21,156 bases of DNA from CAKSQF01 sp051867925 (GTDB lineage: Bacteria; Bacillota; Clostridia; Oscillospirales; CAG-272): contig JBJDZI010000025.1 of the NCBI GenBank assembly GCA_051867925.1, positions 1-21,156 of the forward strand, written 5' to 3'. A program made the translations under genes and the position numbers. The first letter of the stretch is position 1, and each line of letters opens with the position of its first letter. Positions 7,203-14,816 of this stretch are shown one piece after another. Under the pieces are notes generated by a model. It ran no database searches and was not told the origin of the DNA. It saw nothing but the letters and a program-made list of their open reading frames with translations.

Positions 7203-9053
7203 ATGTGTTCAATTGCCGCAATTTATCGAACCAAACCGCCCGCAGGCAGGATTCTCTCCGAATGCAGTGAAGAGGCGGAGATCATCCATCGGATGAACCG
7301 CACACTGGTTCATCGTGGCCCGGATGACAGCGGACTTTTTCGGGACGGGGTCGTTTGCCTTGCCCACAACCGTCTGGCGGTGATGGATCCGTCCCACGGA
7401 AAACAGCCGATGTCTATTGTCTATTGTGATAGACAATATACCATTATTTATAACGGAGAGATCTACAACACCGATGAACTAAGAAGCGATCTGCAGATCC
7501 GCGGTGCAGAGTTTTCTACCGAATGCGATACCGAAGTGGTTCTGTGGAGTTATATTTTCTACGGAAAGGACTCTCCGACCCATCTCAACGGCATTTTCGC
7601 ATTCCTTGTGTACGATCACGAGGCGCGAACGCTCTTTGCGGCACGGGATCGGCTGGGCGTCAAGCCCCTCTACTATGCCACCTACGGGGACGAATGGTAT
7701 TTCGCCTCCGAACCGAAGGCTTTGCTGGAGCATCCGAATGTCCGTCCCAAGGTCACCCGAGAAGGGCTGTGGGAACTGCTGTTTTTGTCGCCTGTCACCA
7801 CCGAGGAATCTGCCATCTTCCGCGACATCCGACAACTGCAAGCAGGCGAATGGATGATGCTGTCTCGCGATGGCGTGGAAAGGCAAAAATACTGGAGACT
7901 TACCGCTCACTCCTCCGGAGACAGTCTGCCGGAAGCGGTCGCGCACACAAGATATTTATTAGAGGATGCCGTGCTGAGACAACTGCGAAGCGACGTTCCG
8001 CTCTGCACCTTTCTGTCGGGCGGTCTGGATTCGTCGGTGCTGACCGCCCTCGCCGCAAAAATACTGACAAAAGAGGGAAAACGATTGTCCACCTATTCCT
8101 TCGAATACGAGGGGAACGCCGAAAACTTCCAAGCCAGTCTGTTTCAGCCCCAAGGGGACGATCAGTACGCCCGCCGTTTGGCAGAAGATCTGGGCACCGA
8201 TCACACCGTGCTAACCGTTCCCACTGAGGCGGTTGCCGATCTGCTGGATGAGGCGGCGATCTATCGGGATATGCCCGGACAGGCGGACATTGACTCTTCG
8301 CTCCTCTGGTACTGCAATGCGGTAAAGCAGCGACACACGGTGGCTATTTCAGGGGAGTGCTCCGACGAGATCTTCGGCGGGTACCCTTGGTTTTACCGCC
8401 CTGAGATGCTCTATCGCGACTTTTTTCCATGGATCCACGATCCCAATGCCCGTGTTCGACTGTTTCGACCGGATGTTGTGCGCCCCTCCGAGGGATTTGC
8501 CCATCTGTCCGAACAATACAAATCGTTTCTCCGATCTTGTCCCACGCTGGAGGGCGAATCGGAAGAAGATCGTCGCGCAAGACTTGCCACCTGCCTTTCG
8601 GTTCGCTATTTCATGCAGAATCTGCTGGCTCGCAAGGATCGCATGAGTATGGCGGCGGCGCTGGAGGTGCGCGTACCCTTTGCGGATCATCGGATCCTCG
8701 AATACCTCTATGATCTGCCGTGGCATTACAAATTCAGGGGCGGTGTGGAGAAATCACTTCTGCGGGATGCCGCCGCCGATCTGCTGCCCGACTATATCCT
8801 GCATCGCAAGAAATCGCCCTATCCCAAGACCCACAATCCCGCCTATGAGCAGTTGATCCGGGCAAGACTCGCAGAAAAGCTGCAGGAAGACAGCATTTTC
8901 GCCGCGTTGCTGGATCGTGCCGCCGTAAAGGCGTTTTTGGACGGTGAAAACGTCACTTGGTTCGGTCAACTCATGGCACGCCCGCAAATGATCGCTTGGC
9001 TCCTGCAACTGTCCGCATGGCTGGAGCATTATCCCGTCGAACTCGACCTGTGA
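7203..9053 (+). CDS. asnB: Glutamine-hydrolysing asparagine synthetase
   Basis: Converts aspartate, glutamine and ATP to asparagine in the cytoplasm. The ATG at 7203 follows GAAGGAGC and puts the Ntn nucleophile at Cys2 (MCSI), which settles the start. The glutaminase domain shows RGPDDSG (38-44) and YNGEIYN (83-89). The synthetase domain has the PPi loop SGGLDS (272-277), GECSDEIFGGY and the RxxxxAAALEVRVPFAD region. At 616 aa it is full length. No clear promoter is seen in the 48 nt between the upstream terminator and the start. A 15-nt palindrome (TCTGCCC/GGGCAGA, 7172-7186) precedes the Shine-Dalgarno. Codons 71-79 contain a perfect 24-nt inverted repeat discussed in the findings. Confidence 0.95.
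   Translation: MCSIAAIYRTKPPAGRILSECSEEAEIIHRMNRTLVHRGPDDSGLFRDGVVCLAHNRLAVMDPSHGKQPMSIVYCDRQYTIIYNGEIYNTDELRSDLQIRGAEFSTECDTEVVLWSYIFYGKDSPTHLNGIFAFLVYDHEARTLFAARDRLGVKPLYYATYGDEWYFASEPKALLEHPNVRPKVTREGLWELLFLSPVTTEESAIFRDIRQLQAGEWMMLSRDGVERQKYWRLTAHSSGDSLPEAVAHTRYLLEDAVLRQLRSDVPLCTFLSGGLDSSVLTALAAKILTKEGKRLSTYSFEYEGNAENFQASLFQPQGDDQYARRLAEDLGTDHTVLTVPTEAVADLLDEAAIYRDMPGQADIDSSLLWYCNAVKQRHTVAISGECSDEIFGGYPWFYRPEMLYRDFFPWIHDPNARVRLFRPDVVRPSEGFAHLSEQYKSFLRSCPTLEGESEEDRRARLATCLSVRYFMQNLLARKDRMSMAAALEVRVPFADHRILEYLYDLPWHYKFRGGVEKSLLRDAAADLLPDYILHRKKSPYPKTHNPAYEQLIRARLAEKLQEDSIFAALLDRAAVKAFLDGENVTWFGQLMARPQMIAWLLQLSAWLEHYPVELDL
7415..7438 (+). repeat. Perfect inverted repeat inside asnB
   Basis: Arms TATTGTCTAT (7415-7424) and ATAGACAATA (7429-7438) enclose the loop TGTG. 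The left arm overlaps a tandem of two TCTATTG heptamers (7413-7426). It stays in frame, encoding the variable residues just before the conserved YNGEIYN strand. A related motif lies at 13917-13934. Confidence 0.8.
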
Positions 9054-9077
9054 ACATCAAATCCCGCGCAGAACGCG

Positions 9078-9119
9078 AAAAGGTCTGTCCAAGTGCACAC
9101 ACACTTGAGCAGACCTTTT
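9078..9119 (+). terminator. Terminator of asnB
   Basis: A 10-bp stem AAAAGGTCTG / CAGACCTTTT (9078-9087 with 9110-9119) plus an inner AAGTG/CACTT stem. It could also act in the opposite direction because of the A/T ends. Confidence 0.8.
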
Positions 9120-9146
9120 AATTGAACTGATATGAATATTCTTTCC

Positions 9147-9306
9147 GGGGCTGTTCAGTATTTGCCGCCCTTTTCAGAAGTTCTTGAAGGTGTTGTGACC
9201 TTCTTTCAAGAATGTTCTGCCGAGCGGCAAGTATTTACCGCCCTTTTCAAAGTTCTTTGCCCCGCTTTCTTACAAGAAAACGGGCAGGGTTTGGGGTAGC
9301 GCCCCA
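9147..9306. repeat. Multi-hairpin repeat block, copy 3 (degenerate tandem pair)
   Basis: Two decayed units lie in tandem between asnB and serS. The first (9147-9220) has the HP1 right half, the spacer TTTTCAGAAGTTCTTGAAGG and a broken HP2. The second has GCGGCAAG..TTACCGC (from 9224), a replaced HP2 with outer pairs CCCG/CGGG (9261-9264, 9281-9284) and a clear HP3 GGGGT/GCCCC (9293-9305). HP3 ends 8-9 nt from the serS stop codon. No gene is seen in the 261-bp gap. Confidence 0.75.
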
Positions 9307-9314
9307 TAATATGA

Positions 9315-10595
9315 TTATTTTCTAATCACATCTACGCCGAGGTATTTTTGGAGGACTTCGGGAACGTTTACCGAGCCGTCGGCGTTCTGATTCTGTTCAA
9401 CCAAAGCGGGAAGAACACGGGAGGTTGCCAGACCGGAGCCGTTGAGAGTATGCAGGTACTGGATCGAGCCATCAACGCGTCTGACGCGCATCATACCGCG
9501 TCTTGCCTGATAATCGCGGGCGTTGGAAACAGAAGAAACTTCCTTGTAGCCGTTCATGGAGGGGATGTTGATCTCGATGTCGTAGGTTCTTGCCATGGAT
9601 GCAGAGCAATCCTCAGCCGCCAGTTTTACAGTGCGGAAGTGGAAGCCCAGCCCCTTCACCAAGTTTTCAGCCTTGGTCACCAACTCCTCAAACGCCTCGT
9701 CAGACTTCTCGGGCAGGGTGTATTGGAACATTTCCACCTTGTTAAACTGATGTCCGCGCACCATTCCGCGCTCGTCGGAACGGTAAGAACCCGCCTCGCG
9801 GCGGAAACAGGGGGTGTAGGAGACCAGTTTCTTGGGCAGATCTGCCTCAGTCAGGATCTCATTGCGATAGAGCGATGCCAGAGCCGCTTCTGCGGTGGGA
9901 AGCATATAGTGCATTCGGTTGTCGGTGGGATTTTCGATCTTGTAAACCTCATCCGCAAACTTAGGGAACTGACCTGCGGTCAGACCGCACTCGTATTCCA
10001 GCATATGAGGGGGAAGAATCAGTTCGTAACCGTCTGCCAGGTGGGTGTCAATAAAGTAGTTCAGTAGTGCCCATTCCAGACGCGCGCCCATACCGCGGTA
10101 GATCCAGAATCCGGAGCCGGCCAGTTTTGTGCCGCGCTCGTAGTCAATGAGCCCCAGTCCGTTGCAGAGATCAACGTGATTTTTGGGCTCAAAATCGAAC
10201 TTTTTAGGCTCGCCGTAGTAGCGAAGCGGCTCGTTGTTCTCTTTACCGCCGGGCAGAAGGTCTTCGTCAGGCAGATTGGGCAACCCCAACATGACGCCGG
10301 TCAGCTGCATTTCCACTTCCTTCAGCTTCGCTTCGTCCGCATTAATGGAGGCGGAAATCTCCTTCATCCGGGCAAAAATCTGGGTGGTATCCTTCTTTTC
10401 CTTTTTCAGCATGGGGATTTGCTTGGAAGCCTTGTTCTTTTCCGCTTTCAGCGCCTCGGTTGTGCCGATCAGCGCACGGCGCTCACTGTCCAGCTTCAGG
10501 ATCAATTCCACGTCCTCGCGGGCGTCTTTTCCTTTTTTCGCAAGCCGTGCGACCACTTCGTCAGGCTTTTCGATGATGTATTTGATGTCCAGCAT
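9315..10595 (-). CDS. serS: Seryl-tRNA synthetase
   Basis: Charges tRNA-Ser with serine; a class II synthetase. The N-terminal ~100 residues form the Lys/Glu-rich coiled-coil arm that recognises the long variable arm of tRNA-Ser. Motif 2 is FRREAGSYRSDERGMVRGHQ and motif 3 is in GSGLATSRVLPALVEQNQ. I chose the ATG at 10595 (MLDIKYI, 426 aa, the usual length) because GAGGAAAAG lies about 5 nt upstream. The longer frame to 10634 overlaps parB. It starts 11 nt after the parB stop with no room for a promoter or T-box leader, so it is probably co-transcribed with parA-parB. Its cognate tRNA-Ser(UGA) lies 10 kb away. Confidence 0.97.
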   Translation of the reverse strand: MLDIKYIIEKPDEVVARLAKKGKDAREDVELILKLDSERRALIGTTEALKAEKNKASKQIPMLKKEKKDTTQIFARMKEISASINADEAKLKEVEMQLTGVMLGLPNLPDEDLLPGGKENNEPLRYYGEPKKFDFEPKNHVDLCNGLGLIDYERGTKLAGSGFWIYRGMGARLEWALLNYFIDTHLADGYELILPPHMLEYECGLTAGQFPKFADEVYKIENPTDNRMHYMLPTAEAALASLYRNEILTEADLPKKLVSYTPCFRREAGSYRSDERGMVRGHQFNKVEMFQYTLPEKSDEAFEELVTKAENLVKGLGFHFRTVKLAAEDCSASMARTYDIEINIPSMNGYKEVSSVSNARDYQARRGMMRVRRVDGSIQYLHTLNGSGLATSRVLPALVEQNQNADGSVNVPEVLQKYLGVDVIRK

Positions 10596-10606
10596 AGTTC
10601 TTTTCC

Positions 10607-11485
10607 TCAGTCTTTCATTATTTCTTCTCCGCAAAGCTGATAGAGCAGCTTTTGCAGATCGTCATTGTCGCTGTACTCCAGTTCCAGACGTTTGACGCGG
10701 GCGCCTTCCACAATCTTGACCTTTCGTCCCAGCAGACCGCGCACTTTTTTCTCCAGTTCGGCGGTATAATTGACCGTCACTTCAGATTTCGCCACCGCAT
10801 CAGCCGCCTTTTCAGCGCGAGCGTTCATTCGACGCACCAATTCTTCGGTGGCGCGCACCGAATATCCCTTGTCTACCACCGTCGCGGCGCCCACTTCGAT
10901 ATCGGAGCGATATTTCAGCCCCAACAGAGCGCGGGCGTGTCCTGCTGAAAGCAGGTTGTCCGAGACCATTTTCAGCACCGTTTCGGGCAAATCCAGCAGT
11001 CTCAACGAGTTGGTAATGGTGCTGCGGGACTTTCCGACCCGCGCCGCAACCGTCTCCTGGGTGAGATCGTACTCCTCCAGAAGCGCTTTATATGCCAGCG
11101 ATTCTTCCACCGCATTCAGATTTTCCCGCTGAATGTTCTCGATCAGTGACAGTTCATCGGTCTTTTGATCGTCTGCTTCAATCACAACAACGGGAACCTC
11201 GGTGAGTCCCGCCATTTTCGAAGCCCGCCAACGGCGCTCACCCGCAACGATCTCATATAGTTCGCCCATTCCGCGGCGCACGATGATCGGCTGGATCAGC
11301 CCGTGTGTAGCAATGGAATCAGCCAATTGGGAAAGCGCTTCGCTATCAAAGACCTTTCGTGGCTGTCCTGCGCGGGGTTGAAGCTCAGAAATCCGCAATT
11401 TGTGGACGTCCGTAGCATTTTCTACGTCCGCATCATCATAAAATATCGAATCCAAGCCTCTGCCCAGAGCACTTTGTTTCGCCAT
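10607..11485 (-). CDS. parB: Chromosome partitioning protein ParB (Spo0J-type)
   Basis: A 292-aa CTP-dependent DNA clamp that loads at parS and spreads, working with ParA and SMC in origin segregation. The N-terminal ParB domain begins at RISELQPRAGQPRKVF and carries the CTP-binding motif GERRWRA. A central helix-turn-helix region for parS recognition contains the segment ETVAARVGKSRSTITNSLRLL. The C-terminal dimerisation domain ends the protein. The ATG follows a strong GGAGG site. It begins 18 nt after the parA stop and is followed by serS after 11 nt. It is a canonical ParB, unlike the noc-like paralogue upstream. Confidence 0.96.
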   Translation of the reverse strand: MAKQSALGRGLDSIFYDDADVENATDVHKLRISELQPRAGQPRKVFDSEALSQLADSIATHGLIQPIIVRRGMGELYEIVAGERRWRASKMAGLTEVPVVVIEADDQKTDELSLIENIQRENLNAVEESLAYKALLEEYDLTQETVAARVGKSRSTITNSLRLLDLPETVLKMVSDNLLSAGHARALLGLKYRSDIEVGAATVVDKGYSVRATEELVRRMNARAEKAADAVAKSEVTVNYTAELEKKVRGLLGRKVKIVEGARVKRLELEYSDNDDLQKLLYQLCGEEIMKD

Positions 11486-11503
11486 ATGTAATCCTCCTTC
11501 TGA

Positions 11504-12265
11504 TCAAATCCGCTGAAGCAGTTCCTCTGCCACTTTCGTGTAGGCAACCGCGCCTTTGGACGATTTATCGTAATAAATGATGGGCATCCCGTAACTGGGC
11601 GCCTCGCTGAGCCGTACGTTCCGCGCGATGGTGGTCTCAAACAGCTTGTCGGCATAAAATTTTTCCAGTTCCTCCCGCACCTGCATGGTGAGATTCAGCC
11701 GTTTGTCGTACATGGTCATCAAAATTCCCACCAATTCCAGCTTTGGATTGTACCGCTTTTTGACCTGTCTGAAGGTGAGCATCAGCTGAGACAATCCCTC
11801 CAGCGCGTAATATTCGCAAACCATGGGAATCACCACGCCATCCGCAGCCGTCAGCGCACTGATGGTCAGAATGCCCAAAGACGGAGGACAGTCTATCATA
11901 ATGTAATCATACTCATTCTTCAGCGCTTCCAGCTTCTGCGACAGCACAAACTCCCGCTTTTCCACCGAGACCAGCTCATATTCCGCACCTGCAAGCCCGA
12001 TATTGGTGGGCATAACCCAAAGATTATCAAATGCAGTCTTCACTACTGCATCAGCCGCTTCCGCGTTGCCGATCAGCACGTCGTATGTAGTCTTTTGCGT
12101 GCCTTTTTTGGAAATACCCACGCCGCTGGTGGCGTTTCCTTGGGGATCCAGATCGCAAAGCAACACCTTTTTGCCGCTTTTGGCTACCGCAGCCGCCAAA
12201 TTGACCGCCGAGGTAGTCTTGCCAATGCCGCCTTTTTGATTGGAAAATGCAATAATTTTACCCAT
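11504..12265 (-). CDS. parA: Chromosome partitioning ATPase ParA (Soj-type)
   Basis: A 253-aa deviant-Walker ATPase that binds the nucleoid as an ATP dimer and is stimulated by ParB. In sporulating Firmicutes Soj also affects DnaA and early sporulation genes. The deviant Walker A KGGIGKTT is at residues 11-18, Walker B is in YIMIDCPPSLG, and the length is that of the short chromosomal Soj class without an N-terminal HTH. The ATG at 12265 follows GGAAGGAG. It has its own near-consensus promoter (12306-12334) overlapping the end of the noc-like gene. Confidence 0.97.
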   Translation of the reverse strand: MGKIIAFSNQKGGIGKTTSAVNLAAAVAKSGKKVLLCDLDPQGNATSGVGISKKGTQKTTYDVLIGNAEAADAVVKTAFDNLWVMPTNIGLAGAEYELVSVEKREFVLSQKLEALKNEYDYIMIDCPPSLGILTISALTAADGVVIPMVCEYYALEGLSQLMLTFRQVKKRYNPKLELVGILMTMYDKRLNLTMQVREELEKFYADKLFETTIARNVRLSEAPSYGMPIIYYDKSSKGAVAYTKVAEELLQRI

Positions 12266-12305
12266 ATCCTACTCCTTCCTCACGGCTTCGACAGCCTTAT
12301 GTATG

Positions 12306-12334
12306 ATTATATCACTTTTTCCCTCACTCGTCAA
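12306..12334 (-). promoter_or_regulatory. Strong sigma-A promoter of parA-parB-serS
   Basis: Minus strand: -35 TTGACG (12334-12329), 17-nt spacer, -10 TATAAT (12311-12306). The -35 is made from the last codons of the noc-like gene (ATT GAC GAG TGA). A perfect 0A-box heptamer TGTCGAA lies just downstream of the predicted start (12293-12287), but a single heptamer is expected by chance in a window this size. Confidence 0.75.
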
Positions 12335-13364
12335 TACATAATTCGAGTTTTTCCGCATTTTCCTTCGAAACCGTCAGCCCGTCCATGAATGTTTCACGTG
12401 AAACATCTGCTCCAATCTTGCACTCCTCCTCCGCCAATGCTTCAAAAATGTTCAGCGCCGCAGAGAATCGTCTGAGCGGTTTGCAGTTTACAGATGATGT
12501 TTCACGTGAAACATCTTCGTAGATTTTTGCTCTCAGATGCTCGCCTTGCCGTTTGCAGACCCGCACCTCGAAGGTGTAATCTTCCTCACCGTCCTCCCGA
12601 CGCACAGCTGCATCAAATCCCGCCGCGCGCATGGTGTCGATAGCTCTCTCCACCGTGTTCTGAAAGGCGCGAATGTCGCTGACCATGATCTTTCTGTTCT
12701 GGGTCAGTCGCGCATCCGCAGTATCGCAAACTTGCTTGATCAGTTCAGAGGGATCAACCGACGGCACTGCCGCACATTTCGAGAGAATTGCCTGCCGAAA
12801 GTCCGCAGGGCAGTCCGCCAAACGGAGCGCATCCTCCAAAGTCAGCCCAACCGCGCGAATAGCGTGCAGCTGCTCCTGCGGAAGAGCAATCAGCTTTTCT
12901 AACGCTTGAATCCGCTCATTTTTCATCGAAAACACAGCCGACAGTTTATCTTGTTCCCATCCCTCATTTTCAAGCGCCACCAGCTGTGCCGCCAGTTCAA
13001 TGTAATGAGGATCGCGGCGCACCAAATTCTCCGACAACGCCAAAACCCCCGCTTGCTCTGCCGAGCATTTGACCACGATTGCCTGCACATGCGTGCGCCC
13101 TAACATCCGCACCGCTTCAATCCGACGCCTGCCCGCCACCACTTCGTACCGCTCAGCCGACGCGCCTGCATCCTCACGTTTGCGCAGCAAAACCGGTTGC
13201 AAAAGCCCGCAACGCAGGATGTTCTCTGCAAGCGAAGCTACCACCACGCCTTCGGCAGGATCGGCGATCGGCTCACATCGGATCTCGCCCAGCGGAATCT
13301 TCCACAGCGGTTCACCGTCCCGCTCTCCTACAAACAATTTTCTCAGCAGTTCATTCAAAACCAT
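12324..13364 (-). CDS. Noc-like ParB-family nucleoid protein with variant ParB box
   Basis: A second ParB-family protein (346 aa) placed exactly where noc lies in Firmicutes (noc-parA-parB). The ParB N-terminal fold is recognisable (IPLGEIRCEPI, LAENILRCGLLQPVLLR), followed by a central KLSAVFSMKNERIQALEKLIALP HTH-like segment split by variation and an acidic C-terminus. The hallmark GERRxRA is replaced by GRRRIEA at 78-84, a charge swap of its Glu and its last Arg. The ATG at 13364 has AAAGGAGG 8 nt upstream. The longer frame to 13499 overlaps the transporter gene. Two parS palindromes lie in its 3' third and encode DVSRET twice. It could be a Noc homologue or a diverged ParB. I leave the symbol blank. 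Confidence 0.85.
   Translation of the reverse strand: MVLNELLRKLFVGERDGEPLWKIPLGEIRCEPIADPAEGVVVASLAENILRCGLLQPVLLRKREDAGASAERYEVVAGRRRIEAVRMLGRTHVQAIVVKCSAEQAGVLALSENLVRRDPHYIELAAQLVALENEGWEQDKLSAVFSMKNERIQALEKLIALPQEQLHAIRAVGLTLEDALRLADCPADFRQAILSKCAAVPSVDPSELIKQVCDTADARLTQNRKIMVSDIRAFQNTVERAIDTMRAAGFDAAVRREDGEEDYTFEVRVCKRQGEHLRAKIYEDVSRETSSVNCKPLRRFSAALNIFEALAEEECKIGADVSRETFMDGLTVSKENAEKLELCIDE
12390..12405. promoter_or_regulatory. parS: parS site 1
   Basis: The perfect 16-bp palindrome TGTTTCACGTGAAACA, identical to the Bacillus parS consensus bound by ParB/Spo0J. It is inside the noc-like coding region and reads as DVSRET on the minus strand. Confidence 0.95.
12498..12513. promoter_or_regulatory. 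parS: parS site 2
   Basis: A second perfect TGTTTCACGTGAAACA, 108 bp from the first and again in the same frame (DVSRET). The pair marks this as a ParB loading zone and suggests oriC is nearby, though no oriC is seen in the window. Confidence 0.95.
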
Positions 13365-13462
13365 ATACAAGCCTCCTTTTTCTCCTACTATAACACCGTA
13401 GGGTCGCAAAAGTGCTCGGAAACAGTCGAAGAAATCGGAACAAGCCCAATATTTTGGTAAAT

Positions 13463-14350
13463 TTATGCAATTTTCGTCTGAGATGTGAAATAAAGCCACA
13501 ATATTCCCGCTACAAGCAACACAAGCCCCAGTAAATACCTACCGCTGAGTTTTTCCCGAAAAATGATCCGCGCAAGGATCACCGTCACCACAATGCCCAG
13601 TTTGTCTACCGCGTGAACTTCCCCCGCACCTCCCTCTGCCAACGCGCGGAAATAGAAAAGCCAACCAAATGCCGTCAATCCGCCCGACAACAGAAGATAA
13701 AGAGCCGTTTTGCCTGAGATTATCCGCACTTGCCTCAGTTTTCCCTTCCCAATCAGATATCCCCACGTCAGGATGAGAACCGCGCCCGTGCGAATCGTCA
13801 GCGCGGTTTCGGGCTTCAGATCGGATGCGCCCGCTTTAGAGAGTAGCGCAGATGCCGACACCAAAGCCGTTGACAAAAACGCCCACATCCTCCAACTATG
13901 GGATTGGATTGTTTGTTTGTCTATTGTAGTAGACTTTTTTGCCGACATGCAATATACGCCGGCTGTAACGAGTGCCATCGAAACACACTTGCCCGCCGTG
14001 ATCCGTTCGCCTAAACAGAGCGCACCACCCAGCAGGGTCAGCACTATGGAGAACTTGTCCACCGCCGCGACCCATTCCACATTCCCTTGGCTCAGCGCGC
14101 GAAAATAGCAGATCCAAGCCGCCGCAGTCGCCGCTCCCGACAAAGCCAAAATCGCCGTGCTCCCAAGATCCACCCGCGCGAAAGACGCTCCGCCACCACT
14201 GATCAATGCAGCCGTAGCAGACACTGCCAAAACCACTATCGTCCGCAGAGCAGACGCCATCGCCGCATCCACTCGCCGCAAGCCGAATTTCGCCACCACC
14301 GCATTGGTCCCGGCTAACGCCGCCGACAGCAAGGCGTAGATCCCCCACAC
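13463..14350 (-). CDS. EamA/DMT-superfamily transporter
   Basis: A 295-aa multi-pass membrane protein of the drug/metabolite transporter superfamily with two EamA repeats of about 140 residues (roughly 3-137 and 152-290). It begins with MWGIYALLSAALAGTNAVVA, and the same pattern recurs in the second half (WAFLSTALVSASALLSKAGA). Both repeats hold the GNVEWVAAVDKFSIV / GAGEVHAVDKLGIVV block. The start is GTG (14350) with GGGAGGGG upstream. Substrate cannot be inferred. It ends 98 nt before the noc-like start, so it may be co-transcribed. The inter-repeat linker contains a palindrome resembling that in asnB (13917-13934). Confidence 0.9.
   Translation of the reverse strand: MWGIYALLSAALAGTNAVVAKFGLRRVDAAMASALRTIVVLAVSATAALISGGGASFARVDLGSTAILALSGAATAAAWICYFRALSQGNVEWVAAVDKFSIVLTLLGGALCLGERITAGKCVSMALVTAGVYCMSAKKSTTIDKQTIQSHSWRMWAFLSTALVSASALLSKAGASDLKPETALTIRTGAVLILTWGYLIGKGKLRQVRIISGKTALYLLLSGGLTAFGWLFYFRALAEGGAGEVHAVDKLGIVVTVILARIIFREKLSGRYLLGLVLLVAGILWLYFTSQTKIA
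13917..13934 (-). repeat. Short palindrome inside the EamA gene, related to the asnB one
   Basis: Plus strand TTGTCTATTGTAGTAGAC, with arms GTCTA (13919-13923) and TAGAC (13930-13934). The asnB copy reads TTGTCTATTGTGATAGAC, two differences in 18. Here it encodes part of the linker between the two EamA repeats. Confidence 0.65.
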
Positions 14351-14402
14351 GACTGTTCACCCCTCCCATCGGTTTGGGATTAGCATCTCCCGCCCGCCGC
14401 GG

Positions 14403-14408
14403 ATTATA
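14403..14408 (-). promoter_or_regulatory. Possible -10 element upstream of the EamA gene
   Basis: A perfect TATAAT on the minus strand, 52 nt upstream of the GTG start. No convincing -35 lies at 16-18 nt, so the promoter is only tentative. The rest of 14351-14495 shows nothing I recognise. Confidence 0.35.
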
Positions 14409-14489
14409 CTCTGTCGCCATCCCGAAGCATATGTCGCAGCATTTTCAGCTTCGCTCCGCAAACTTATTAGGAATTTTCCCCGAAAGCAT

Positions 14490-14514
14490 AAAAAAGAACG
14501 GCATTATGCCGTTC
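14490..14514 (-). terminator. Minus-strand terminator upstream of the EamA gene
   Basis: An 8-bp stem GAACGGCA / TGCCGTTC (14496-14503 with 14507-14514), loop of 3 and, on the minus strand, a run of six T. No gene ends nearby; the closest upstream minus-strand stop is the transglutaminase gene at 14830, with the repeat block in between. Confidence 0.85.
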
Positions 14515-14559
14515 CCGGTCTGTCGATAAACAATAAATTCAGAAAGCCGCCAGCCAAGG

Positions 14560-14816
14560 AATGGGATTGGAGGTCTGGCGAGGAGTGCAGCAGTCGCTAC
14601 GCGACAGCTACGAAAACTTCGGCGCCCCGATGGTTTTCCCCTTCCTCCGGTATTCTCGTTCACTTTTTGACAGTCTGCGGGCGGCAAATCCTTGCCGCCC
14701 TTTTACAAAAGTATTTGGAGTGCCAAGAACCTTTTTCAAAAAGGTTCTTGGCAGGTTGGAGTCGGGCGTATCCCGGTTTCGCAACAGAGCGACGCCCGAC
14801 TCCGGGACGAAGTCCC
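14560..14816. repeat. Multi-hairpin repeat block, copy 4
   Basis: No gene is seen between 14515 and 14829. The left part (14580-14655) matches in inverted orientation the GC-rich module of the 293-bp repeat, with stem GTCGC/GCGAC (14593-14605). HP1 is at 14679-14700 (GGGCGGCAA / TTGCCGCCC). HP2 is a perfect 15-bp stem with a one-base centre (14722-14752) whose sequence differs from the other HP2 copies. Then come a 9-bp stem GTCGGGCGT / ACGCCCGAC (14761-14800) and HP3 GGGAC/GTCCC (14804-14816). HP3 ends 13 nt from the stop of the transglutaminase gene. Confidence 0.85.

Noticed and set aside
12287..12293. Perfect Spo0A heptamer downstream of the parA start site
   Set aside because: A single 7-mer is expected two or three times by chance here, and other copies occur at unrelated positions such as 20639.
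14351..14495. G-rich leader upstream of the EamA gene as a riboswitch
   Set aside because: No known aptamer consensus is visible. Only a possible -10 was kept.
14445..14687. 80-codon minus-strand ORF over the repeat block
   Set aside because: It spans the terminator and repeat hairpins and has no ribosome binding site or recognisable sequence.
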